64,000 nt of DNA from Taeniopygia guttata (GCF_048771995.1 NC_133024.1:115396001-115460000); one strand, 5' to 3'. Numbered from the stretch's first letter, positions 50,886-60,184 are shown. Numbers and translations: made by a program. Notes: a model not told the origin generated them from the sequence alone.

Positions 50886-53221
50886 ATGGAGCCCGCAGCC
50901 CGCCTCTGCCTCGCCCTCTGCCTCGCCGCCGTCCTCCCGGCCCCGGGTGAGCAGGGGGGCTCGAGGGACGCGCACCCACTCCGGGAGCGGGGGGCGGCCC
51001 CGGTGCCCCGGGCAGCATCGCCCCGCACGCAGGGAATCCCGGGGCCGGGCGCTGGGCTGGCGGTGAGGAGGGACGGGGGTCCCGTCGTGTTCCCCGTCCC
51101 TCCCAGCTGCCGCAGGTCCCTCCCCGGGTCCTGGGGATCCCTCGGGAGGGGTCCGGCTGCACCCCGGCCCCTCCAAGCCCCGCTCCGGGTGTCCCCAGGC
51201 TGCCGGGGGGCGCCGGGAAGGTTCGCCTACAAACTGCTCCACGACCTCTTCGCCAACTACTCCAGCGCCCTGCGCCCCGTGGAGGACACGGACCGGGCAC
51301 TCAACGTCACCCTCAAGGTCACCTTGGCCCAGATCATCGACATGGTGAGCCCCGCGCCCCGCTCCCCGCAGCGGCTCCTGCTCGACCCTTGGAACCAGCC
51401 CGGGTCCGTCCCCAGAGCAGCCCAGGTGGCCTCGGGTCAGCTCAGAGCCCTTTGCAGACAGCCCCGTACCCCCCAAATCAACACGACCCCCTGGAATCCA
51501 GCTCAGCTCCGCGGGGCACCCGGAGAGGCTGCCGGGCTGGGGGCCGAGGGGAGGGGGCGGCCCCGGGGTCCATCCCCCACGCCCACCCTCTCCCCTCGGC
51601 AGGACGAGAGGAACCAGGTGCTCACCTGCTACCTGTGGGTGCGCCAGACCTGGCTGGACGCGCACCTCACCTGGGACAAGGACGAGTACGGCGGCATCGA
51701 CAGCATCCGCATCCCCAGCAGCTACGTGTGGCGGCCGGACATCATCCTCTACAACAAGTGCGTTGTGCTGGGCCCGCCTGGGGCTGGGGGCTGCACGGTG
51801 CGCCAGCCTGGGCCGGGAAATGGGGGTCCTGGAGGGGGAGATGCAGGGAGGTGAGGGGTGGGGGTGCTGGCAGCGGCCAGGGGTGCCCGGGGCTGGCCCA
51901 GCAGGAGGGGACAGCCAGGGGATGTGGCCCCACACCCGGGGCTGCCCCCAGCAGGAGGGGACAGCCAGGGGATGTGGCCCCACGCCTGGGGCTGCCCCAG
52001 CAGGAGGGGACAGCCAGGGGATGTGGCCCCACGCCCGGGGCTGGCCCCAGCAGGAGGGGACAGCCAGGGGATGTGGCCCCACGGGCACCCCTCCCTGCCC
52101 AGCGCCGACGAGCGCTTCGGAGGCTCCATGGAGACCAACGCGGTGCTGCGCTCCGACGGGCACATCATGTGGGACTCGCCCGCCATCACCAAGAGCTCCT
52201 GCAAGGTGGACGTGTCCTACTTCCCCTTCGACGGGCAGCAGTGCCGCCTCACCTTCGGCTCCTGGACCTACAACGGGAACCAGATCGACCTCCGCAACCA
52301 GCTGGACAGCGGGGACCTGACGGACTTCGTGGAGAACGTGGAGTGGGAGGTGCTGGGCATGCCGGCCACGAGGAACGTCATCACCTACGGCTGCTGCTCC
52401 GAGCCCTACCCCGACGTCACCTACACCCTGCTCCTGCGCCGCCGCGCCTCCTTCTACATCTTCAACCTGCTCCTGCCCTGCATCATGGTCTCCTTCCTGG
52501 CGCCCCTGGGCTTCTACCTGCCGGCCGACTCGGGGGAGAAGGTGTCGCTGGGGGTGACGGTGCTGCTGGCCCTCACCGTGTTCCAGCTGCTGGTGGCCGA
52601 GAGCATGCCCCCCTCGGAGAGCGTCCCGCTGATCGGTGAGCCCGGGCCGGGCTCCGTGCCGGGGCTGGGGCAGGGCTTGGCACGGGGGGGAGCCGGGGCC
52701 CGCCGTGCCCCCTGCCAGCGCCCGCTGCCCCCACAGGCAAGTACTACATCGCCACCATGACCATGATCACGGCCTCCACCGCGCTCACCATCTTCATCAT
52801 GAACGTGCACCACTGCGGGCCGGGGGCCCGGCCCGTGCCCCCCTGGGCACGCCGGCTCATCCTGCAGCACCTGGCGCGGCTCTGCTGCGTGCACGAGGTG
52901 GGCGAGAGCTGCAAGAGCCCCCAGCGGGCCCCGGCCGGGCGGGCAGCCGCGGGGGATGCGGGGGCAGCGGGGCAAAGCCCCGGGGAGGGGCGGGCGGGCA
53001 CGGAGGTGCGGGGCTGCCCCTGGGACCACTGCCTGTGCCACCACGACGCCCTGCTGAGCAACGTGGGGTACCTCGCCGGCTGCTTCCGGCGCCACCGCGC
53101 CAACCAGCGCCGCACCGGCGAGTGGAAGAAGGTGGCCAAGGTGATGGACCGCTTCTTCATGTGGGTCTTCTTCCTCATGGTCTTCCTCATGAGCGTGCTG
53201 GTCCTGGGCAACGCTGCCTGA
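50886..53221 (+). CDS. CHRNA10: CHRNA10, nicotinic acetylcholine receptor alpha-10 subunit
   Basis: This is a Cys-loop ligand-gated channel subunit which, with alpha-9, forms the Ca2+-permeable efferent receptor of hair cells. Coding exons: 50886-50946, 51199-51344, 51603-51757, 52103-52635, 52737-53221; total 1,380 nt (459 residues plus stop), phases 1, 0, 2, 1. Features in order: signal peptide (about 1-20), N-terminal ligand domain with [17 protein letters not shown] and [10 protein letters not shown], Cys-loop Cys154-Cys168 ([13 protein letters not shown] between), vicinal Cys218-Cys219 in [12 protein letters not shown] (the alpha hallmark), M1 [19 protein letters not shown]2 [20 protein letters not shown]3 after GKYY, a Gly/Ala-rich loop, and M4 [28 protein letters not shown] and position next to NUP98 favour alpha-10 over alpha-9. 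Strong GC3 bias. Confidence 0.95.
51895..52085. repeat. ~45-47-bp minisatellite in CHRNA10 intron 3
   Basis: Four copies of AGCAGGAGGGGACAGCCAGG and GGATGTGGCCCCAC, with CCGGGGCTGCCCC linkers of changing length. The last copy runs to within 20 bp of the acceptor at 52,102. Confidence 0.92.
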
Positions 53222-53458
53222 TGGCTCTGCGGGCCCGGCGCTGCGAGCCCCCGGGGACGGCTCGGGGCCTCCTGAGGGAGACACAAACGCCCCGGGTCCC
53301 CCCGAGCTGCGGGGCGGGAGCTGCACCATCCCTGGGGAAGAGGTGCTGAGAGTGGGGCCCCCGGTGCAGGGCCAAGGGGTGCCAGCCCCTGTCCGACTGT
53401 ACCAGAGTGGGCACCCACGTCCCCCCGTGGCATCCTGCACCTGAGAAATCCACCTGGA

Positions 53459-53464
53459 AATAAA
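53459..53464 (+). other. CHRNA10: CHRNA10 poly(A) signal
   Basis: AATAAA lies 238 nt after the stop codon, followed by a TG-rich stretch. Confidence 0.8.
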
Positions 53465-53606
53465 CCGTGGAACGCGTCTCCTGCCCCTGCTGTGGGGGAC
53501 AAGGGTGCTGCTGGCTGAGGGTGGCCCCGGGAGGGATGGGGGGCCCAGGCCCTGAGCTTGGCTGAGGGATGGGGCTCCCCATGGAGAGGGGCGGGGGGCT
53601 TCCCCC

Positions 53607-53836
53607 GGGAAGGGAAGGGAAGGGAAGGGAAGGGAAGGGAAGGGAAGGGAAGGGAAGGGAAGGGAAGGGAAGGGAAGGGAAGGGAAGGGAAGGGAAGGGA
53701 AGGGAAGGGAAGGGAAGGGAAGGGAAGGGAAGGGAAGGGAAGGGAAGGGAAGGGAAGGGAAGGGAAGGGAAGGGAAGGGAAGGGAAGGGAAGGGAAGGGA
53801 AGGGAAGGGAAGGGAAGGGAAGGGAAGGGAAGGGAA
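53607..53836. repeat. Perfect GGGAA pentanucleotide microsatellite, 46 copies
   Basis: There are 230 bp of uninterrupted GGGAA (equivalently AAGGG) starting about 140 bp after the CHRNA10 poly(A) signal. Every frame is open (REGKG or SLPFP repeats), which is an artefact of the 5-bp period. Confidence 0.99.
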
Positions 53837-53866
53837 GATGATAAACTCTCCAGGAGTGATGGGTGC

Positions 53867-54036
53867 TGTGATGGGAGGAGGCTCTCCTGGGCACAGAGAG
53901 CACCCAAGGAGGAGTTTGGGATTCTCAGGGAAGCAAGGAGGGAGGCAGCAGGAATGGAGAGGAATGGCCTTTGCAAGAAGGGGCAGCAAAGCAGGAGGTG
54001 ACAAGGATGCCCTGAAGTCATGCAGGGGAAAACAAG
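53867..54036 (+). repeat. Inverted repeat, left arm (~170 bp)
   Basis: Runs from TGTGATGGGAGGAGGCTCTC to TGCAGGGGAAAACAAG. Its reverse complement occurs at 56,514-56,683 with few differences. The sequence resembles no repeat family I recognise. The two arms enclose gene copy 1. Confidence 0.92.
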
Positions 54037-54199
54037 AAGTCCCAGCAGCCCCAGATGGACCTTGGGAACACCTCCAGGAGCTCATGGAACCGCGTGGGGA
54101 GCTGCCATGGGGGCTGCAGCTGCCCAGCACCCGCCTGTGTGCTCCTGGGCAGCCCCATGGCTCCACTTCGATAGCCTGGCACATGGGCATGTCCCCTTT

Positions 54200-54306
54200 G
54201 TCAGGTGTCACACAGGGGGCTCTGCCTGTCCTGTGATGTCACACACGGAGCTCTTGCTGCCCCACACTGTCACAAAGGGGCCTCTGCCCCCCTGCTGGGT
54301 ATAAAA
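54200..54306 (+). promoter_or_regulatory. TATA promoter of gene copy 1 with repeated TGTCACA boxes
   Basis: A canonical TATAAAA box is at 54,300-54,306 (GGGTATAAAAGGGGCC). Upstream are three copies of a module with TGTCACAcAGGGG-like text (near 54,206, 54,236 and 54,269). One copy contains TGATGTCA (54,234-54,241), one base from the CRE palindrome. The same arrangement precedes copy 2. Confidence 0.75.
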
Positions 54307-54448
54307 GGGGCCATGGGATGCTGTGACACCGCGGATGGGCATCACCAGGGCCTCTGCCACCCCAGCTGGGTTGGGGACCCTTCAATGGGGCCCCGCAGGT
54401 CACCGGGGAACCTCTTCCCCAACCTGTGCTGGTGACTGGGATGGTGCC

Positions 54449-55419
54449 ATGGAGCTCCTCAACATCTTCACCCTGGGTGAGCTGGTGGCAGTCACGATGG
54501 TGGTGCTGCAGCTCATCCTGGTCATTGCCGTGCTACGGGACAAGTGTCTATGGGTAGGTGGCCTCTGATCTGCTGTGTGGGCTGGGCTGGGCTGTGTGGA
54601 TTTGGGGTGTGTTGATGTGGCATGCGTGGCAGGACAATATGGTGCATTCTGGAGAGCTGCTCTTGTCTCGCCCATCTGGGGTTCTTGCAGAGGATCCGTC
54701 AGAACTCAAAGCACGCGAGCACAGCAAGCGGCCAGCCGGAGGGGCAGAGCAACGTGGGCAGAGCACGGAGATCAGCAGAGATGGAGCTGCCCCATGGCAG
54801 CTCCCCACGTTGTTCCATGAGCTCCAGGAAGCATTTCCCAAGGTTTATCTGGAGCTGCCAGGACTCCCAGGCGCTCTTCGAGGAGCACCGCACGGAGCTG
54901 GAGGCACAGCTGCCCCGGGGGCCGGGGATGCCGTGGGGCTGCAGGGCGGCCCAGCCCGAGGTGCCCAGGGAGCCGGGGCTGCTGGGGGGCAGAGAGTCAC
55001 CGCAGGGCCCCAGAGAGGAGCGGCCCAGGGCGGGCACGGCCGAGAAGGACAGAGCCAAGGCCGGGAGACGAGGCAGCAGCGACGCCGCGGAGCTGGAGCG
55101 TGACAGCGGCTGCACGGCCATGGCCTGGTTCATCCCCGGGGCCGTGCAGATCGCCGAGGCCGCGGGCTCGGAGGGCACAGGCAGCAGCAGCAGCAGCAGC
55201 AGCTCGCTGGGGCTGACCTTCAGCATGCAGAGCGCGGACCCGTGGTGGGGCCCGCTGCGGCCCCCCGCCCCATGGCCGCTGCCGCAGCCCCCGCGCCGGG
55301 ACCGGGAGCCGGGCTGGGAGCCGGGCCGGGCCCTGGGCAAGCTCCATGCCCGGCTCGGGGGGTGCCTGGCAGCCTGGTGCAGCCGCCACCTCCCTCTGCC
55401 CTGCTGCCGCCAACGCTGA
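54449..55419 (+). CDS. Unrecognised single-pass membrane protein, gene copy 1
   Basis: I do not recognise this gene. Exon 1 (54,449-54,553, 35 codons) and exon 2 (54,691-55,419) join in phase 0 across a 137-bp GT-AG intron to give 277 residues. The ATG has a strong context (GCCATGG) about 120 bp after the TATA region. The N-terminus MELLNIFTLGE is followed by a membrane helix (LVAVTMVVLQLILVIAVL, about residues 12-29) and a basic flank (RDKCLWRIR), suggesting the C-terminal part faces the cytosol. The core (about 96-165) with LFEEHRTELEAQLPRG, LLGGRESPQGPREE and AEKDRAKAGRRG is shared with copy 2. A poly-Ser run (8 Ser) and a Pro/Arg/Cys-rich tail follow. No clear poly(A) signal was found; a hexanucleotide array starts 60 bp after the stop. 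Alternative: a decaying lineage-specific gene. Confidence 0.6.
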
Positions 55420-55477
55420 GCCCCCAATGCCCCGTGTGTGGAGCTGCAGGAACGGAACCGGCTGGGGCCGAGGCTGT

Positions 55478-56195
55478 GGTCATGTCCATGTCCGTGTCCA
55501 CGTCTGTGTCCGTGTCTGTGCCTGTGCCTGTGTCCGTGCCTGTGCCCGTGCCCATGTCCGTGTCCGTGTCCGTGTCTGTGTCCGTGCCTGTGTCCGTGTC
55601 CGTGTCCATGTCTGTGTCCGTGTCCGTGTCCGTATCCATGTCTGTGTCCACGTCCGTGTCCATGCCCATGTCCATGCCTGTGATCATGGCTGTGCCTGTG
55701 TCTGTGCCCATGTCCATGCCCGTGTCCGTGTCCGTGTCCGTGTCCGTGTCCGTGTCCGTGTCCGTGTCCGTGTCCGTGCCTGTGATCATGGCTGTGCCTG
55801 TGTCCGTGTCCATGTCCATGTCCATGTCTGTGCCCATGTCCGTGTCTGTGCCCATGTCCGTGTCCGTGCCCGTGTCCGTGTCTGTGTCCGTGCCTGTGAT
55901 CATGGCTGTGCCTGTGTCTGTGCCCATGTCCATGTCCATGTCCGTGTCCGTGCCCGTGCCCATGGCCATGTCTGTGTCCATGTCCGTGTCCGTGTCCGTG
56001 TCCATGCCCATGCCTGTGTCCATGTCCATGCCTGTGTCTGTGCCTGTGCCATGCTCGTGTCCATGCCTGTGTTTGTGCCCATATCCATGCCTGTGACTGT
56101 GTCCATGCCCACCTCCGTGTCCGTTGCCGTGTCCATGCCCATGGCCATGTCTGTGCCCATGTCCGTGCCCATGCCCGTGCCCATGCGGAGCAGCT
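55478..56195. repeat. ~700-bp TGTCCG-type hexanucleotide array with higher-order units
   Basis: TGTCCG, TGTCCA, TGTCTG, TGCCTG and TGCCCA hexamers are kept in strict 6-bp register. The sequence TGATCATGGCTGTGCCTG recurs at 55,681, 55,783 and 55,897, i.e. 102 and 114 bp apart (17 and 19 hexamers), showing higher-order amplification. Frames encode dipeptide repeats (Val-Ser/Val-Pro, Cys-Pro, Asp-Thr/Asp-Met on the minus strand). It begins just after the copy 1 stop. Confidence 0.95.
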
Positions 56196-56513
56196 GCAGC
56201 TGGCCCTGCCCAGCCCAGCCCAGCCCTGCCCAGCGCTGCCCAGCCCTGCCCAGCCCTGCCCAGCCCCGCCTGGAAGGAAGCAGCTTGCTCAGGCAGGACC
56301 TGGCTCTCCCAAACCCACGCTCTCCAGGCCTGGTCCCTGGCTACCTCAGACTTTTCCTCATTTCTTTGCCTCAATGTTTCCTCTCAGCAATGAAAAAACC
56401 AAACAAAAAATCCCCCAACAAAACCAAACCAAAGCTAAGTGGCATTTGTAAAAGTCAGTTTTGGTGTCTTTCACAGCAGCAGCACATTAAGTTCTAGCAG
56501 GGCTTTGGCCCGT

Positions 56514-56683
56514 CTCGTTTTCCCCTGCAGGACTTCAGGACATCCTTGTCACCTCCTGCTTTGCTGCCCCTTCTTCCAAAGGCCATCCCTCTCCATTCCT
56601 GCTGCCTCCCTCCTTGCTTCCCTGGGAATCCCAACCTCCTCCTTGGGTGCTCTCTGTGCCCAGGAGAGCCTCCCCCCATCACA
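56514..56683 (-). repeat. Inverted repeat, right arm (~170 bp)
   Basis: Reverse complement of 53,867-54,036 (CTCGTTTTCCCCTGCAGGAC to CTCCCCCCATCACA). The spacer between arms is about 2.5 kb. Confidence 0.92.
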
Positions 56684-56811
56684 TCCCTTCTCTCTTTTCT
56701 TGTTCGTATTTTGCCTTCTGTGTTTTTTGTAACTTGTTTCTATTCTCTCACGAGTGTCTTTCTCACAGTCCTGTGCCCAAGGCTGCCAGGGCTCTGCCCT
56801 GGGCTCCTGGG

Positions 56812-57080
56812 TGTCCCAAAGGGATTTCTGACTGCCCCACACTGTCCCAAAGGGATTTCTGACTGCCCCACACTGTCCCAAAGGGATTTCTGACTGCCCC
56901 ACACTGTCCCAGAGGGATTTCTGACTGCCCCACACTGTCCCAAAGGGATTTCTGTCTGCCCCACACTGTCCCAAAGGGATTTCTGACTGCCCCACACTGT
57001 CCCAAAGGGATTTCTGACTGCCCCACATTGTCACAAATAGGGTTCTGGCTGCTCCATGATGTCACACAGGGGACTCTGCC
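56812..57080. repeat. 31-bp tandem repeat derived from the promoter module of the gene pair
   Basis: Seven near-identical units (GTCCCAAAGGGATTTCTGAC then TGCCCCACACT) are followed by two diverged units (GTCACAAATAGGGTTCTGGC and GTCACACAGGGGACTCTGCC) that abut the copy 2 TATA box. The diverged units match the modules upstream of copy 1. Confidence 0.93.
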
Positions 57081-57099
57081 AGACTGCCAGGCTATAAAA
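57057..57099 (+). promoter_or_regulatory. TATA promoter of gene copy 2
   Basis: TATAAAA at 57,093-57,099 lies in GGCTATAAAAGGGGCC, the same 12-bp context as copy 1. TGATGTCA (CRE-like) is at 57,057-57,064. Confidence 0.72.
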
Positions 57100-57143
57100 G
57101 GGGCCCCACAGGAGCAGACAGTGCTGGGCACAGCAGTCTGGCA

Positions 57144-57893
57144 GTGTCTTGGCAGCCAACAGCCTTGGCCTCTGCCACCCCACCAGGGTTGGATTTCCAT
57201 CACTGGCACCCCGCAGGTCACTGGGGAGCCTCTTCACCAGCCTGTGCTGGTGACCTGGAGCTCCAGGGATGGGACCATGGGGTGCCCCCAGACCTGCAGC
57301 CAAGGTTCCCCCAAACCTCCCGGGCGCTCTTGGAGGAGCGCCGCACGGAGCTGGAGGCACAGCTGCCCCGGGGGCCGAGGATGCCGAGGGGCTGCAGGGC
57401 GGCCCAGCCTGAGGTGCCCCCGGAGCCGGGGCTGCTGGGGGGCAGAGAGCCGCCGCAGGGCCCCAGAGAGGAGCGGCCCACGGCGGGCATGGCCAAGAAG
57501 GACAAAGCCAAGGCCGGGAGACGAGGCAGGAGCACGTTCCTGCAGCTGGAGCAGCACACTCCTGGACAAGGCAGCAGCTCCAGGGCCATGGAGCGGTTCC
57601 TGCCCCCCGGAGAAGGGCAGAGCTTTGGCCCCAGGGCACCAAGGAACAGCACCAGCGCGCTGGGGCTGGGCAGGACTGGCACCGCTCCGCGGGACAGGGC
57701 ACCCCGTTCACTGCCCAGGCCCCGGCAGCGGGTGCCCGAGGAGAGTGGCAGGAGGGCAGGATGCGGCTTCCTGGAGCTCTGCTCCTCCCTGAGGGGGCTC
57801 CTGGTGGGCTGGTGGGCGCGACACAGTCAGCGCCGCCGCAGCCACCACGTCCGCTTCGCCAGCCCCCTGGTGACAGTGAGGTACATCCACTAG
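57144..57893 (+). pseudogene. Gene copy 2 of the unrecognised pair, membrane exon lost
   Basis: The 5' leader and the downstream core (LLEERRTELEAQLPRG, LLGGREPPQGPREE, AKKDKAKAGRRGRS) align with copy 1, but the stretch from the copy 1 ATG through its membrane exon, intron and first ~58 residues of exon 2 is absent. The open frame runs from 57,144 to the stop at 57,891-57,893. The first in-frame ATG is at 57,381, giving 170 residues. The tail is basic (WWARHSQRRRSHHVRFASP) and differs from copy 1. AATAAA follows at 57,943-57,948. The intact promoter, long frame and poly(A) signal mean it may be transcribed, so it is either a soluble truncated form or a pseudogene. Confidence 0.5.
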
Positions 57894-57942
57894 AGGGGCT
57901 GTGGACATCGCCCTGCAAACGCCTTGGAATTCATTTCTCATT

Positions 57943-57948
57943 AATAAA
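57943..57948 (+). other. Poly(A) signal of gene copy 2
   Basis: AATAAA, 50 nt after the stop codon. Confidence 0.75.
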
Positions 57949-57994
57949 TTACCAAATCCCATCAGTGTCTTACTTTCACCCCTTCAATTCTGCC

Positions 57995-58090
57995 CTCCAG
58001 GGGTGCGGGAAGGTGTTCCTGGCCATGGCAGGGGCATTGAATGAGAGGAGTTTTAAGGTCCCTCCCAACCCAAACCGCTCTATGCTTACA
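57995..58090 (+). mobile_element. Short CR1 LINE 3' end
   Basis: GTTCCTGGCCATGGCAGGGG, then AAGGTCCCTCCCAACCCAAA. Confidence 0.75.
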
Positions 58091-58590
58091 CAGTGATGCC
58101 ACTGCTCATTCTGGAGCTCCATGGCATGGCTTTCTCCTTGGGTGGGAGTTGGTCACATCTGGCACTCCCCAGGGCAGCTGTGCCATCGTTTATGGCTGCA
58201 GCTCTTGGTGTGGAGAGAGCCCTGTACTAAAACCCGCGGCTGCAGGTTCCTGCAGGGCACTGCCCAGGACTCAGGGCTGTGCCAGCCCCCAGCCCGGTGT
58301 CCCTGCTGACCATGGCTCGCTGGGTGTCACTGCAGCTCAGCAGGGACAGGCTCCCAGCAAAGCCCAGCCCTCCCCACCTCCACTGAATGCAAGGGCTAAA
58401 AGGTGCTGAAGAAATCCAGACTGATGATGGTCTGTGCTGTGCCAGGCAGGAGAACCCAGGGTTCTGTGCATGCCAGGCCAGCAGGGCAGCTCCTCGGTGT
58501 TCTTTGAAACATGAACAAGAAACTCTCACCTGCCAGCTGGAGCTGCTGATCTCATGGACAGGAGAGTGCCTGGGGCCCAGGCTGGTCAAA
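58091..58590. other. Gene-free stretch
   Basis: No exon, repeat family or RNA gene was recognised. Confidence 0.4.
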
Positions 58591-58870
58591 GAATCATAGA
58601 ATGCTTTCACTTGAAAAGGACCTTTTAAAGCCCACCCAGTGCCACCCCTGCCATGGCAGGGACACCTCCCACTGCCCCAGGCTGCTCCAGCCCCAGTGTC
58701 CAACCTGGCCTTGGGCACTGCCAGGGATCCAGGGGCAGCCCCAGCTGCTCTGGGAATTCCATCCCAGCCCTGCCCACCCTGCCAGGGAACAATTCCCAAT
58801 TCCCAATCTCCCACCCAGCCCTGCCCTCTGGCAGTGGGAGCCATTTCCCCTTGTCCCATCTCTCCATCCC
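58591..58870 (-). mobile_element. CR1 LINE 3' end
   Basis: Begins GAATCATAGAATGCTTTCAC (inverted CR1 tail) and carries GCCACCCCTGCCATGGCAGG. Confidence 0.92.
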
Positions 58871-59424
58871 TCATTCTCCATCTCTCTTGCAGCCCCTTCA
58901 GATGCCACCTGCAGCAGGTCCATGAGGCTGAGCCAGTGCTCAGTTGAGGTAGAGGGTGAATCTCCATCCCATCAACTTTTCCTGTTTATTCCTTTTCTAA
59001 CACACTGAGCACGCCCTCAGGCAGCCTCTGGGGCAATAAATACAACTGAGAACCGTCCCCATCCTCTGATCAACAACGTGTTGGACTTTTGGGGAAGCCG
59101 ACTGCCAGCTCATCTGTCAGTCCAAAAGCGCTGGAAGGGCAGGAGCAGCTCAGGGGGTGCAGGTGCATCTCCGTGTCCCCTGAGCAGGAGAAGCTGTCCC
59201 CGTGTCCCTGCCGGGCTGTGCAGGCTGCGGGTGGCCGGGAAGGACAGAGGACAAGGAGCTGCCGGCAGCGGCAGAGGGGTGCCAGGGCCGGGGGAGGGAT
59301 TCGTCCTTTACCGAGCGGGGCAGACGCGAGAGCCGGGCCGGGGGCCGAAACCTCCCACCCCAGCCCCGCGCTGGGACAGCCGGCGGCAAACCGGCAGGGG
59401 GGAAGCGGAACCGACCCGGGACAG

Positions 59425-59958
59425 GACCGGTTCTGTCCCGGTTCTGTCCCGGTTCTGTCCCGGTTCTGTCCCAGCAAACCGGCAGCGACATCCGAGCGGG
59501 GGAACCGGAACCGTCCCGGGTCTGTCCCGGTTCTGCCCCGGTTCTGTCTCAGCTCTCGATCCCCGGTTCTGTCCCAGTTCTGTCCCAGCTTCGAACCCCG
59601 GTTCTGACTCGGTTCTGGCCCGGTTCGGTCCCAGCACTTGATCCCCGGTTCTGTCCCAGTTCTGGCCCGGTTCTGGCCAGGTTCTGTCCCAGCACTCGAT
59701 CCCCGGTTCTGGCCCGGTTCTGGCCCAGCACTCGAACCCCGGTTCTGGCCCGGTTCTGGCCCGGTTCTGCCCCGGTTCTGTCCCAGCACTCGATCCCCGG
59801 TTCTGGCCCGGTTCTGCCCCGGTTCTGCCCCGGTTCTGGCCCAGCACTCGATCCCCGGTTCTGGCCAGGTTCTGTCCCAGTTCTGTCCCAGTTCTGCCCC
59901 GGTTCTGTCCCGGTTCTGCCCCAGTTCTGTCCCGGTTCTGTCCCGGTTCTGTCCCATC
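59425..59958. repeat. 11-bp GGTTCTGTCCC minisatellite with higher-order units
   Basis: The units GGTTCTGTCCC and GGTTCTGGCCC alternate, broken by AGCACTCGATCCCC-type blocks (near 59,634, 59,691, 59,727, 59,787 and 59,846). 33 bp equals 11 codons, so a minus-strand frame reads a GQNRDRTGTEP-like repeat, presumably not translated. Confidence 0.95.
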
Positions 59959-60061
59959 GAGTCCCGCTGCGGCTCCTGCAGTTCCGCGCGGTACCGCCGG
60001 GGGGCGCTGGTGTCGCGGGCGCTGCGGGAGCGGCGCTGTTGGGACCCCGACCCCCCCCGCG

Positions 60062-60105
60062 GGTGTCCCGAATGTCCCCGAATGTCCCCGAGTGTCCCCG
60101 AACCT
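60062..60105. repeat. Short CCCGAATGTC repeat
   Basis: Four to five 10-bp units, CCCGAATGTC/CCCGAGTGTC. Confidence 0.8.
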
Positions 60106-60184
60106 CCCCAAACCCCCCTGACCCCACACCGAGCCCAGCCCTTCCCGAGCAGGGCTGGCTGTGGGCATCGGGCACATCGCGGTT

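Larger units (their letters stand above)
59200..60150. promoter_or_regulatory. CpG-rich region, possible island
   Basis: High G+C with many CpG, containing the 11-bp array below and a short non-repetitive CpG-dense block (59,960-60,060). No exon was recognised. It could be a promoter for an unseen gene or simply the composition of the repeat. Confidence 0.3.

Noticed and set aside
50319-52163. 614-codon minus-strand open frame
   Set aside because: It is the antisense shadow of GC-rich CHRNA10 exons, introns and promoter, with no domain.
52514-54211. 565-codon minus-strand frame with SLPFP repeats
   Set aside because: It is antisense to CHRNA10 exons plus the GGGAA microsatellite, which is open in every frame.
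55220-56374. 384-codon minus-strand frame rich in Asp, Thr, Met and His-Gly
   Set aside because: It is produced by the hexanucleotide array in strict 6-bp phase.
53867-56683. DNA transposon with terminal inverted repeats
   Set aside because: No transposase and no target-site duplication seen; the inverted repeat is kept as an observation only.
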